A DNA stretch of 45,523 nucleotides from ATZT02 sp038124905 (GTDB taxonomy: Bacteria; Actinomycetota; Actinomycetes; S36-B12; UBA5976), in contig JAYPCW010000002.1 in assembly GCA_038124905.1 (NCBI GenBank), positions 1-45,523 on the forward strand, read 5' to 3'. Each line of letters begins with the position of its first letter. Positions within the stretch are counted from its first letter, which is position 1. The position numbers were made by a program, and so were the translations under genes. Below, one piece after another: positions 15,891-23,670 of this stretch. The notes beneath the pieces were generated by a model. It saw only the letters and a list, made by a program, of their open reading frames with translations. It was not told the DNA's origin and made no database searches.

Positions 15891-16685
15891 ATGACAACTG
15901 GATCGGTATTAAAATTTAACTGCGTCTCGCTAGTACGAGAGCAAAATCAAATACTTAGCGATGTTACTTTTGAGATGAATTTCAACGATCATCTGGTAAT
16001 TTTTGGCCCCAATGGTGCAGGCAAATCATCTTTAGTTGAAATCGCGGCCGGATTTCAGTTTCCTACTCGCGGTGAGGTAGAAATACTTGATCAAACAATG
16101 GGAAGGGTTGACCTATCCCAGTTACGTCTAAGCATTGGCTATGCCGGCCCACGACTCTCAATGATGATGGAACCGGCTGAAAAAGTGATAGATGCGGTCT
16201 TAAGTGCGGCTTGGGGGGTTGTCGGACGATGGCAAGAAACCTATTCGGAATATGACATGCTTCGTGCAAATCAAGTTATTGATTTAATGGGCATGAGTGA
16301 ATTTAAAGATCGCGCTTATGGTTTTTTGTCTGCCGGTGAAAAAAAGAAGGTAGAAATAGCAAGAGCATTGATGAATGATCCGGAACTATTAATATTGGAC
16401 GAACCAGCAGCCTCCTTAGACCTTCCGGCTCGTGAAGATTTAATTTTACAGTTAAACAAGCTAATAAATTCAGGGCTTAGCCCATCAATTCTTATGGTTA
16501 CTCACCACTTAGAAGAAGTTCCAAGTGGTTTTAATAAAGCCTTGTTGCTGAATAAGGGTAAAGTCTTTACTCAAGGAGCAGTAGACGAGACGCTTTCTGC
16601 TGAAAACCTATCTTCGCTTTATCAAATGCAAATTAAAGTCTGGCAAGCCGATGGCCGAAGGTTTGCGTATCGTGCCAGTGAATAA
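15891..16685 (+). CDS. ABC transporter ATP-binding protein, no permease nearby
   Basis: 264 residues, a single ABC ATPase domain. Walker A is GPNGAGKSS (39-47), signature LSAGEKKKVEIARALMNDPE, Walker B LLILDEPAASLDLPAR, switch His in MVTHHLEEVP. The Ala in LSAGE and the late-domain layout resemble ModF-like or Rv3041c-like ATPases rather than nutrient importers. Rv3041c lies beside serB2 in mycobacteria, as far as I recall, and serB is two genes away here. No membrane partner or binding protein is encoded nearby, so the partner or target is unknown. The end overlaps the photolyase gene. Confidence 0.85.
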   Translation: MTTGSVLKFNCVSLVREQNQILSDVTFEMNFNDHLVIFGPNGAGKSSLVEIAAGFQFPTRGEVEILDQTMGRVDLSQLRLSIGYAGPRLSMMMEPAEKVIDAVLSAAWGVVGRWQETYSEYDMLRANQVIDLMGMSEFKDRAYGFLSAGEKKKVEIARALMNDPELLILDEPAASLDLPAREDLILQLNKLINSGLSPSILMVTHHLEEVPSGFNKALLLNKGKVFTQGAVDETLSAENLSSLYQMQIKVWQADGRRFAYRASE

Positions 16686-18153
16686 AAAACCTCTCAGAAT
16701 TATTTTGCCTGATCAATTAGGCCCAAACTTTATAGATGATGAAAAACAAAAGACGTTATTAATTGTTCCAATGAAAGATACTTTTGCCAGAAAGCTTCAT
16801 ATCCAAAAAGCAGTTTGGTGGATGAGCGCCATTTTGCATCGAGTCGCAGAGGCTAAAGAGCCTATTGAAATAATTTTTTGTGAGGATTTAGCTGGCTTCC
16901 TTAGGGGATTTAGCGAAGAGGCTGAGGTAATCGGGCCTACCAGCTTTGAGATGAGAAAAGCGTTTATGGATCGGAAAAACATAATCAGATTGCCTAGCAG
17001 GGGATTTGTTACGAGTGAAAATGATTTTGCAAATTGGATCAGTTCACGTGCAGGTAAAAAACTTAAATTAGAAGATTTTTACAGATTCGCGCGCTTAAAG
17101 CACAATATTTTGCTCGATAGCGATGGGTCGCCGGTAGGTGGAGCTTGGAACTTTGACAATGAGAATCGACTTCCTCCGCCAAAGTCAGATCAACTACCAG
17201 TTAAGCCTTTTGGAGGTTTCACTTGGAATGAGATCGATGAGCAAGCTCTTAGCAAAATAAGGGAATTTCAGAGTAAGGGTTTCTCATTTATCGGCTCATT
17301 CAAAAAAGAAAAATATTTTGCTTCCAGTAGAAGTGAATCAATTGTGGCACTTAAAAACTTTATAGATCACCGACTTGAGCTTTTTGGTCCCTATGAAGAT
17401 GCCTCTTTGCAAAACGACTGGATCATGGCTCATTCGCTACTTAGTGCTCCAATGAACATCGGGTTGCTAGATCCGAAAGAAGTGATCTCGGCAGCAACAC
17501 GAGCGCTGCATCATGGTGCGCCGATAAATAGTGTTGAAGGCTTTGTTAGACAAATTCTTGGTTGGCGAGATTATGTCTGGCATCTTTATTGGCATTTTGG
17601 TGAAAATTATGTTTCAGAAAGTAATCATTTTGCGGCAAGCAGAGTGTTGCCTGATTGGATGGCTGATTTAACCACTAATGAGCTCACCGCCAATTGTTTA
17701 AAGGTAGTTACTCAAGATCTACAAGAACGAGGCTGGTTACACCACATTCAAAGACTGATGATTCTAGGTAACTGGGCTTTGCAGCAACAGCTAGATCCTA
17801 AGCAATTAGTTGATTGGTTTGACCGAGCATTTCTTGATGGGCATCCCTGGGTAATGGCGGCAAATGTAGTTGGGATGAGTCAATATGCCGATGGCGGCAG
17901 AATGTCAACCAAGCCATATGTCTCAGGCGGTGCATATATAAATAAAATGAGCAACTTTTGTAAAAGTTGTACCTATTCCCCTGAAATAAGAGTTGGAAAG
18001 CAAGCCTGTCCATTTACCGCAGGCTACTGGAAGTTCATCCATCGAAATCAAGACGAGTTTAAGAAGAACCCCAGGATCTCGCAGGCGGTATATGGGTTGG
18101 CGCGGCTAAAAGATTTGTCTGTATTACTACAAGAAAAAAGCAATGAGAAATAG
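16672..18153 (+). CDS. Iron-sulfur bacterial cryptochrome / (6-4) photolyase
   Basis: About 493 residues; the frame is open from 16651. FeS-BCP family: N-terminal PLRIILPDQLGPNF, then VGGAWNFDNENRLPPP, ILGWRDYVWHLYWHFGENY, LHHIQRLMILGNWAL and NVVGMSQYADGGRMSTKPYV. Four cysteines for the [4Fe-4S] cluster are present: one in TANCLKVV, then 88 residues later C-x2-C-x12-C (FCKSCTYS...QACPF). To my knowledge this is the spacing of Agrobacterium PhrB. Members bind FAD and a lumazine-type antenna and repair (6-4) photoproducts with light. The GTG at 16672 follows GAAGG by 10 bases; GTG 16678 and ATG 16651 are alternatives. Confidence 0.92.
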   Translation: MPVNKKPLRIILPDQLGPNFIDDEKQKTLLIVPMKDTFARKLHIQKAVWWMSAILHRVAEAKEPIEIIFCEDLAGFLRGFSEEAEVIGPTSFEMRKAFMDRKNIIRLPSRGFVTSENDFANWISSRAGKKLKLEDFYRFARLKHNILLDSDGSPVGGAWNFDNENRLPPPKSDQLPVKPFGGFTWNEIDEQALSKIREFQSKGFSFIGSFKKEKYFASSRSESIVALKNFIDHRLELFGPYEDASLQNDWIMAHSLLSAPMNIGLLDPKEVISAATRALHHGAPINSVEGFVRQILGWRDYVWHLYWHFGENYVSESNHFAASRVLPDWMADLTTNELTANCLKVVTQDLQERGWLHHIQRLMILGNWALQQQLDPKQLVDWFDRAFLDGHPWVMAANVVGMSQYADGGRMSTKPYVSGGAYINKMSNFCKSCTYSPEIRVGKQACPFTAGYWKFIHRNQDEFKKNPRISQAVYGLARLKDLSVLLQEKSNEK

Positions 18154-18156
18154 TAT
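18151..18156 (+). promoter_or_regulatory. Candidate -10 box of the DUF4916 gene (leaderless)
   Basis: TAGTAT, then AAGACC (6 bases), then ATG 18163. The box overlaps the photolyase stop codon, so DUF4916-VKOR may have its own promoter. Confidence 0.4.
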
Positions 18157-18162
18157 AAGACC

Positions 18163-18705
18163 ATGAGCGTGATGCATGAAGAAAACGACGATGGTACGTG
18201 GCTATCGGAAAGTGAGATTAATTTTGTACGATCTCGCATTCCAATTCTGTATATAGATGCAGTGCCAGTGAGAATCGATCAAAAAGGTCAAGTAACTAAT
18301 TTTGGGCTTTTGCTTCGCGCTATGCCTAACGGTTCAATTAGTAGAGCCATGGTTTCGGGCAGGGTTCACCATAAAGAACGAATTCGCGATGCTTTACTTA
18401 GGCACATTGCTAAAGACCTTGGTCAAGAGGCTAAACCTCAATTACCGGCAGATCCATCACCCTTTACCGTTGTTGAGTACTTTCCTTCTCCCGAGTTAAC
18501 TGGTTTTTATGATCCTCGCCAACATGCGGTGAGCTTGGCATACATAGTTCCGATATTTGGGGAATGTGTCCCAAGTCAAAGTGTGCTTGACTTCACATGG
18601 ATTACTCCGGAAGATGCACTTAATCCGCAATTGTTGCTTGAAATGACGCAGGGTCAAGATAAATTGTTGCGAAAAGCAATGGCGCACTTAAACTTAATGC
18701 CATGA
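18163..18705 (+). CDS. DUF4916 family NUDIX-like protein
   Basis: 180 residues. WLSESEINFVRSRIPILYID at the start, LLLRAMPNGSISRAMVSGRV, then HKERIRDALLRHIAKDLG in the place of the Nudix helix, and DPRQHAVSLAYIVPIFGE match DUF4916, a NUDIX-fold actinobacterial family. The canonical Nudix box (G-x5-E-x7-R-E-x2-E-E-x-G-U) is not kept: the REXXEE part reads RDALLRHI. Hydrolase activity is therefore doubtful and the substrate unknown. The start sits 6 bases after TAGTAT. The stop overlaps the VKOR gene as ATGA. Confidence 0.82.
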   Translation: MSVMHEENDDGTWLSESEINFVRSRIPILYIDAVPVRIDQKGQVTNFGLLLRAMPNGSISRAMVSGRVHHKERIRDALLRHIAKDLGQEAKPQLPADPSPFTVVEYFPSPELTGFYDPRQHAVSLAYIVPIFGECVPSQSVLDFTWITPEDALNPQLLLEMTQGQDKLLRKAMAHLNLMP

Positions 18706-19250
18706 TCTTTTCTCTTCCCTTGAAATGGCTTTTATTTCTTGGCGGATTAGTTGGCTTTTGGGCTTCAATGGTTTTAACGGTCGACAAGATAAGAATTTTA
18801 GAAGATCCTGCATACATATCAAACTGCGACATAAATTCAATTTTTTCTTGTGGCGAAATCGTAAATACTGCTCAAGCTTCAATTTTTGGATTTCCTAATA
18901 CCTTAATTGGCATAGCAAGTTACAGCGTCTTAATAACGCTGGGAGTTCTCTTACTAGCTAAAGTTTCTTTGCCAATCTGGGTACTTAGGGGCGTGGTGCT
19001 GGGGTCTGGATTAGCAGTTATTTTTGTCAGCTACCTCGCCTATCAAAGCATTGTGGTAATTGGTGCACTCTGCGCCTATTGCATCGTCGCTTGGGGGATG
19101 ACTTTGCCGATATTTTCGCTAGCTAGTAGAGACTTAATGCGGCAAAGTGAAAGTTCCACTATTCAAGCAGCCGGTAATTTAATGGGATTGTTTTTAGTTG
19201 CTTGGGGCTTAGTGGTGCTTGTGCTTATTTATATCTTTTTAGTTGCTTAA
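18702..19250 (+). CDS. Vitamin K epoxide reductase (VKOR) family membrane protein
   Basis: 182 residues with four or five membrane helices. The redox cysteines are the loop pair C42 and C50 (SNCDINSIFSCGEI) and the CAYC motif (C124 and C127) at the start of a helix. Bacterial VKORs reoxidise a DsbA-like thiol oxidase and pass electrons to quinone, taking the place of DsbB in actinobacteria. There is no fused thioredoxin domain and no dsbA-like gene in the window, so the partner must be elsewhere. It overlaps DUF4916 by 4 bases, and its stop abuts that of the convergent channel gene. Confidence 0.92.
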   Translation: MIFSLPLKWLLFLGGLVGFWASMVLTVDKIRILEDPAYISNCDINSIFSCGEIVNTAQASIFGFPNTLIGIASYSVLITLGVLLLAKVSLPIWVLRGVVLGSGLAVIFVSYLAYQSIVVIGALCAYCIVAWGMTLPIFSLASRDLMRQSESSTIQAAGNLMGLFLVAWGLVVLVLIYIFLVA

Positions 19251-20957
19251 TTATTCAGGGTAAATCTCGCGAAACTTATGCAAAGCAATATCTGTTCCGA
19301 TAATGATTAGTCTGTCTGGTTTTTCTAAGACTGTTTTTAAGTCTGGAGCTGGAATCATCACACCATCTTTTATGATTGCCACCGGATTGACCCCGATCTC
19401 ATTGTGTAAATTCGCAAACCCAAGGGTTTTACCAAGTAACGCAGGAGGAATCTTGATGCGGATAACCGTTAAGCCATCTGCTAGTAAAACAGTGTCATTG
19501 GCGTGACTTCGATTCCAAATTGCCGTTGCGCCCGTTGCCGCATAAGAAAGTACTGCATCAGCTCCGGCTTTATAAAGCGTAGAGACATTTCGATCTAATC
19601 TAGCGCGCGAAATAATTTGAGCATCCGGGCGAAGTTTTCTGGCATAAATTGTTAGATAAACATTTACGTCATCATCATGAGTTGTGACAACGATACTATG
19701 CGCTTCTTTGATTCCGGCAGATTCTAAAACCTTTAATTCTGCAGCATTTCCTTGTACATACTTATCTGGATCTCTTACACGATCAGACTGTTGTTCGACA
19801 ATTCGATAATCGATCCCCATTTCCGCAAGAGATTTTCCAACTTGGCGTCCAACGCGACCGCCTCCAATGATTAAAACGAAGGATTTTTTTGGATTTTTTT
19901 CGGCAAAAACCTCGTCATATTTAGTAAGTTGTTCTCTAGTTCCAGCTAGGATCAAAATCGAATTTGCATCTAAGCGAATATTATCAGCAGCATTTACAAA
20001 AGTTCCGCGATTGAAAATACCAATAACATTTACGCCAGTTAAGGTTCTAATCTGCGTCTCTCGAATCGTTTTGTTCACCAAGCTGGTATTGCCAATTCCT
20101 ACTTCAGCGATTGCTAAATTCTTAAATTCACCCATAATTTGACACTTAGCATCGATACCAACGATTCGTTGTGCCATCATTTTGCCTAGCATCACACCTA
20201 ATTCAATTACTTGATCAGCTCCGGCAAATTCTAAAATATCTACAGAGGCACTATGCGATGCGAGTGAGACAATCGGCACGCTTTCAGATACTTCGCGAAC
20301 TGTGAAAATTACGTTGGCATTGGCAATATCGTTTCGGGTTGCAGCAAAAAGAGAAGCCTGGGGAACCCGCGCTGCCAGATAGGTTTTTGGATTATCTAGT
20401 TCGCCAACTATAACTTTGTATCCGGCATCATGAAGCCGAAGCGCCTCGTCGAGGTCGCCAACAATTAGCACATAGTCTAAGCCAGTTTCTTCAACTCTTC
20501 GAATTAGTGCATCTTCAATAGAGCCAGTGTTAATTAAAACTAAATGATTTTTGATTTTGTCACTGATAAAGCGAGGTGCTCTGGATATTCGACGGCGTTC
20601 CACAATAGGGATCACTATGTATTGAATCAAAACATAGGGCAGTAAAACTAAAAGAAAAGCAATGCCTGAAATAATTACAACGATAGAAAAGATCTTTCCG
20701 GTATCTGAAGTAAAAACGATGTCGCCGTAACCCAAAGTACTCATGGTGACTACCGCCCAATAAAAACTAGACACCAATGAGTAACTCTTACCCTCACTTT
20801 CCATGATGGTGTGAAAGACAAAAGAAAATACGGTGATGACACTAAAAAAAACAAGTAACAAATAGAAGAGTGCTCTGAATTTAATTGGTGCTGTTTCTAA
20901 TTCGCCTCTGATAAGGCGAGCCGGATCTTTCCGCCGTTGGTCAGACAATTGCCTCAC
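19251..20957 (-). CDS. K+ channel with two tandem RCK (TrkA-N/TrkA-C) units
   Basis: 568 residues. Two membrane helices (about 30-50 and 89-117) flank a pore loop with the selectivity filter T74-LGYG-D79. The cytoplasmic part holds two RCK units: the first about 130-345, the second from about 357 with Rossmann motif GGGRVG (365-370). Each is followed by a TrkA-C-like beta domain. Tandem RCK in one chain suggests a tetramer with one gating ring, as in GsuK-type channels. The first Rossmann loop reads INTGSIED, without the GxGxxG pattern, so only the second unit is likely to bind NAD-type ligands. The start is GTG 20957; TTG 20948 is possible. Confidence 0.92.
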   Translation of the reverse strand: MRQLSDQRRKDPARLIRGELETAPIKFRALFYLLLVFFSVITVFSFVFHTIMESEGKSYSLVSSFYWAVVTMSTLGYGDIVFTSDTGKIFSIVVIISGIAFLLVLLPYVLIQYIVIPIVERRRISRAPRFISDKIKNHLVLINTGSIEDALIRRVEETGLDYVLIVGDLDEALRLHDAGYKVIVGELDNPKTYLAARVPQASLFAATRNDIANANVIFTVREVSESVPIVSLASHSASVDILEFAGADQVIELGVMLGKMMAQRIVGIDAKCQIMGEFKNLAIAEVGIGNTSLVNKTIRETQIRTLTGVNVIGIFNRGTFVNAADNIRLDANSILILAGTREQLTKYDEVFAEKNPKKSFVLIIGGGRVGRQVGKSLAEMGIDYRIVEQQSDRVRDPDKYVQGNAAELKVLESAGIKEAHSIVVTTHDDDVNVYLTIYARKLRPDAQIISRARLDRNVSTLYKAGADAVLSYAATGATAIWNRSHANDTVLLADGLTVIRIKIPPALLGKTLGFANLHNEIGVNPVAIIKDGVMIPAPDLKTVLEKPDRLIIIGTDIALHKFREIYPE

Positions 20958-21065
20958 ACTCTCGATATCTCTAAATTAGCACTTTGATATTAGGCGCTAA
21001 TCAGATGGTTATCTTTCTTCAAAACTGAGCTAAAGGCTATTTTTTCGCTTCTATGTTCAGCAAAG

Positions 21066-21149
21066 TGTCCGAGAGGGGACTTGAACCCCTACGCCCTTGC
21101 GGGCACTAGCCCCTCAAGCTAGCGCGTCTACCAATTCCGCCACTCGGAC
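21066..21149 (-). tRNA. tRNA-Leu (anticodon GAG)
   Basis: On the minus strand an 84-base cloverleaf: acceptor stem GTCCGAG (21143-21149) pairs with CTCGGAC (21067-21073), with discriminator A at 21066. The anticodon stem CTAGC/GCTAG encloses loop TTGAGGG, giving anticodon GAG. A long variable arm (TGCCCGCAAGGGCGT) shows class II structure, and the T loop is GGTTCAAGTCC. No CCA is encoded. A TAAAGT hexamer at 21160-21165 is a possible -10 box. It is the only RNA gene found in the window. Confidence 0.97.
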
Positions 21150-21215
21150 CCAAAATCAAACTTTACTAACGAGGTGTCGATTGTGCCCCTGCTGGTAAGT
21201 CGGCAAGATGGGTAT

Positions 21216-22508
21216 ATGGAAGAAAACGTAATAAAAATCTGCCGCGAATTAATACAAATTGATTCTCGCAATTGGGGGTTAGGAAAATCTAGCGGTGAAT
21301 CCGATATTGCCCAGTATGTAATAAATAAGTTGCAGGAAATCGGTCTAAACCCGATTTCGGTTGGGCCAGATAGTAAGCGAACTTCGGTGCTATGTGAGCT
21401 AAAAGGCTCTGACGAGAATTTAGCTAAGGTTTTGATACACGCGCATTTAGACGTAGTTCCATTTGATGAAGCAGATTGGAGCTTTCATCCCTTAAGCGCT
21501 GAAATAGCTAACGACACAATATATGGCCGTGGGGCAGTAGATATGAAGAACGGTGTTGCCATGATATTGGCAACCCTCGAAGAACTTTTAAAAAATAATT
21601 TTCAACCAAGAGCAACACTCCTATTCGCTTTTTTTGCCGATGAAGAAGCCGGAGGAATTTTGGGCTCTCATTGGGTTGTCGATCATCACAAGGATTTTTT
21701 TCATGGCGCTAAGTACGCTGTCGGCGAAGTAGGTGGTTTTAGCACTTCTTTGGCAGACGGAATCAGGATGTACTTAATAGAGACCGCACAAAAAGGAATC
21801 GCTTGGATGGAGTTAAACGCCAAAGGCTCAGCAGGTCATGGAAGCATGATAAATAGCGATAACGCAGTTAGTGAAGTTGCCGCAGCGGTAAATCGAATTG
21901 CTAATCATAAGTTTCCTCTTACTCTTCATGAGAGCGTTCTTGAATTATTGAGAGAAACAGCTGAAATTACTGGAACACATCTTGATGTAAATGACCCTGA
22001 GGCAACGGCGAATTTACTTCAAGGATTAGAGAAAATTGTCAAAGCCACTCTAAGAGATACCGCCAATCCCACCATGTTGAATGCTGGCTACAAAGCGAAC
22101 GTAATTCCAGGATTCGCCCAAGCGGTCATCGATGGAAGGTTTCTGCCAGGCAATCAAGAGAGTTTTTTGCAAACTATCAAAGATTTAGCAGGGGAAAAGA
22201 TTGATGTGAAATATCAAAATTTAGATGTGGCGCTAAGTGCACCTTTTGAAGATCCCTTGGTAGGCAAGATGGTTGAAGCAATTTCGGTAGAAGATCCAGC
22301 CGCACGAGTTGTTCCCTACATGCTCTCGGGAGGGACAGATGCAAAAGCTCTTTCTAAATTAAATATCACCGGTTATGGTTTTATGCCGCTACAGCTTCCC
22401 AGCGATTTAGATTTTGCCAGCCTATTTCATGGCGTGGATGAAAGAATTCCAATAAGTTCTCTTCAGTTTGGAGTAAGAACCTTTAAGCGGTTCTTGATGA
22501 GTCTGTAA
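21216..22508 (+). CDS. M20 family metallopeptidase (dipeptidase/deacylase type)
   Basis: 430 residues from ATG 21216; a GTG at 21174 would add 14 residues with no family match and would run into the tRNA promoter. The two-zinc site is intact: H in HAHLDVVPFD, bridging D in YGRGAVDMKNG, the E-E pair in ADEEAGG, and the late His in LFHGVDERIP. The lid domain includes GSAGHGSMINSDNAV. The family hydrolyses peptide or acyl-amino acid bonds; the substrate is not evident. Mycobacteria have an M20 gene (Rv2141c) near the same DUF5703-uppP neighbours. The end overlaps DUF5703 by 26 bases. Confidence 0.9.
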   Translation: MEENVIKICRELIQIDSRNWGLGKSSGESDIAQYVINKLQEIGLNPISVGPDSKRTSVLCELKGSDENLAKVLIHAHLDVVPFDEADWSFHPLSAEIANDTIYGRGAVDMKNGVAMILATLEELLKNNFQPRATLLFAFFADEEAGGILGSHWVVDHHKDFFHGAKYAVGEVGGFSTSLADGIRMYLIETAQKGIAWMELNAKGSAGHGSMINSDNAVSEVAAAVNRIANHKFPLTLHESVLELLRETAEITGTHLDVNDPEATANLLQGLEKIVKATLRDTANPTMLNAGYKANVIPGFAQAVIDGRFLPGNQESFLQTIKDLAGEKIDVKYQNLDVALSAPFEDPLVGKMVEAISVEDPAARVVPYMLSGGTDAKALSKLNITGYGFMPLQLPSDLDFASLFHGVDERIPISSLQFGVRTFKRFLMSL

Positions 22509-22701
22509 AAAAAATTGATGGTGCAATCTTTAGGACTCTTCTTTTGACCCATACTCGTTTTAGTCCATTAGGGTAAATCCGCGTTCGATGCAGTTCCCAG
22601 TTTCCATACTCAGCTAAATCTGTAAGGGTTTCTCTGGTGTTTTGAATGTTTGAGCGAAAGCCAAAAGTTATTTCTCTGATTTCCCAATGACTTTTTTTCA
22701 A
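22483..22701 (-). CDS. DUF5703 family small protein
   Basis: 72 residues. The core WEIREITFGFRSNIQNTRET, EYGNWELHRTRIYPNGLKRV and WVKRRVLKI matches the small basic actinobacterial family DUF5703, of unknown function. TTG 22701 overlaps the upstream aldo/keto-reductase-like gene as TTGA, so the two are coupled. The 3' end overlaps the convergent M20 gene. Confidence 0.8.
   Translation of the reverse strand: MKKSHWEIREITFGFRSNIQNTRETLTDLAEYGNWELHRTRIYPNGLKRVWVKRRVLKIAPSIFFTDSSRTA
22507..22527 (-). terminator. Possible terminator for the AKR-DUF5703 transcript
   Basis: On the minus strand ATTG-CACCAT-CAAT is followed directly by eight T residues. The stem is only 4 bp, so termination would be weak, and it lies inside the DUF5703 coding end. 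Confidence 0.25.
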
Positions 22702-23600
22702 TCGAAATCACCTACCTCATCTAACGCTAACAGCAATTCCTCTGGCAAAGACAATTTAAGCGATTGAAAAATTTGATTTAGTTGTGCAGTGTTTCGCGCA
22801 TTTATCACACTCGCGGAAACTGCGGGGTTTTGCAAAACCCAAGCCATGGCAACTTCTGTTGGGCTGACTCCGATACCGCTAGCTGCGGTGCTGACTGCTT
22901 CTACCTTAGAGGCATTAATTGTGGTCAATAATTTCTCTAAAGCGCTATCGCCTCTAGCCAATAAAGAGTCGGAGGGAGTATTGAAACGATATTTACCAGT
23001 AAGCAGGCCCATTGCCAGGGGTTTGGTTGCCACGAGCGAACAGTTCAAGTAGTTACACGCCTTTAATTCTTCTTTGTTTAGTTCTCTTTGTAAAAGTGAC
23101 CAATTAGTTTTTAAGCCAGCTAAATTAATTTTTTCAGTGCGCAATCTCTCGCGCAAAATGGCAACCTGCCAAAAGGCGGTATGGTGTAGACCAAAATAAT
23201 GTAATTTTTCTGAATTTAAATTTTGTTTCATAAAGCGAACGATTTCGTCAATGGATAAATGATAAATATCGAAATTCGTCCAAACAATATCAAAGTGATC
23301 TAGATTTGCCTGCGACAAAGCGTTATTCAGTGTGGACTGTGCTTGAGCGGAGTTCCTAAATGAAGGCAAATTAAAATAGACCTGAAAGCTATCTCGCGTC
23401 GTCAATTCTGGTAACAATTCACCAGCGATGGCTAGTGCCTTCGGGTTATCGGTTAGCTCTAACGCAAAACCGCCAGTTTCTAGGTAAGTCCTAACTTGAC
23501 TTCTTGCCTCTGGCAGATCAACCAACTCACCCCAGTTTCGGGTACCCAAGATCAACTTAGGAACCGGGTAATTAATCTGCGTTAAAATACCGCTTTGCAT
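22698..23600 (-). CDS. Aldo/keto-reductase-like protein lacking the catalytic tetrad
   Basis: 300 residues. The AKR barrel is recognisable from KLILGTRNWGELVD at the start, DHFDIVWTNFDIYHLSIDEI, LHYFGLHHTAFWQVAILRER, PLAMGLLTGKYRF and VAMAWVLQNPAVSASVINAR near the end. By hand alignment each tetrad residue is replaced: Asp by L47, Tyr by N52, Lys by N77 and His by N109. The nucleotide-binding C-terminal part looks better kept. It may be a pseudoenzyme with a binding or structural role. ATG 23600 lies 6 bases after TAGCCT. It is divergent from uppP. Confidence 0.75.
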   Translation of the reverse strand: MQSGILTQINYPVPKLILGTRNWGELVDLPEARSQVRTYLETGGFALELTDNPKALAIAGELLPELTTRDSFQVYFNLPSFRNSAQAQSTLNNALSQANLDHFDIVWTNFDIYHLSIDEIVRFMKQNLNSEKLHYFGLHHTAFWQVAILRERLRTEKINLAGLKTNWSLLQRELNKEELKACNYLNCSLVATKPLAMGLLTGKYRFNTPSDSLLARGDSALEKLLTTINASKVEAVSTAASGIGVSPTEVAMAWVLQNPAVSASVINARNTAQLNQIFQSLKLSLPEELLLALDEVGDFD

Positions 23601-23606
23601 GCTTTG

Positions 23607-23612
23607 AGGCTA
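23607..23612 (-). promoter_or_regulatory. Candidate -10 box of the AKR-like gene (leaderless)
   Basis: TAGCCT, then CAAAGC (6 bases), then ATG 23600 on the minus strand. Confidence 0.4.
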
Positions 23613-23670
23613 TTAGAAAATCTTGGGTCTAGGCTTTAAGCCCGAGCGTGTTTTGTAGAGATAGGCAAAA

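Noticed and set aside
21174..21215. Upstream GTG for the M20 peptidase
   Set aside because: The extra 14 residues have no family match, and the segment adjoins the tRNA promoter region.
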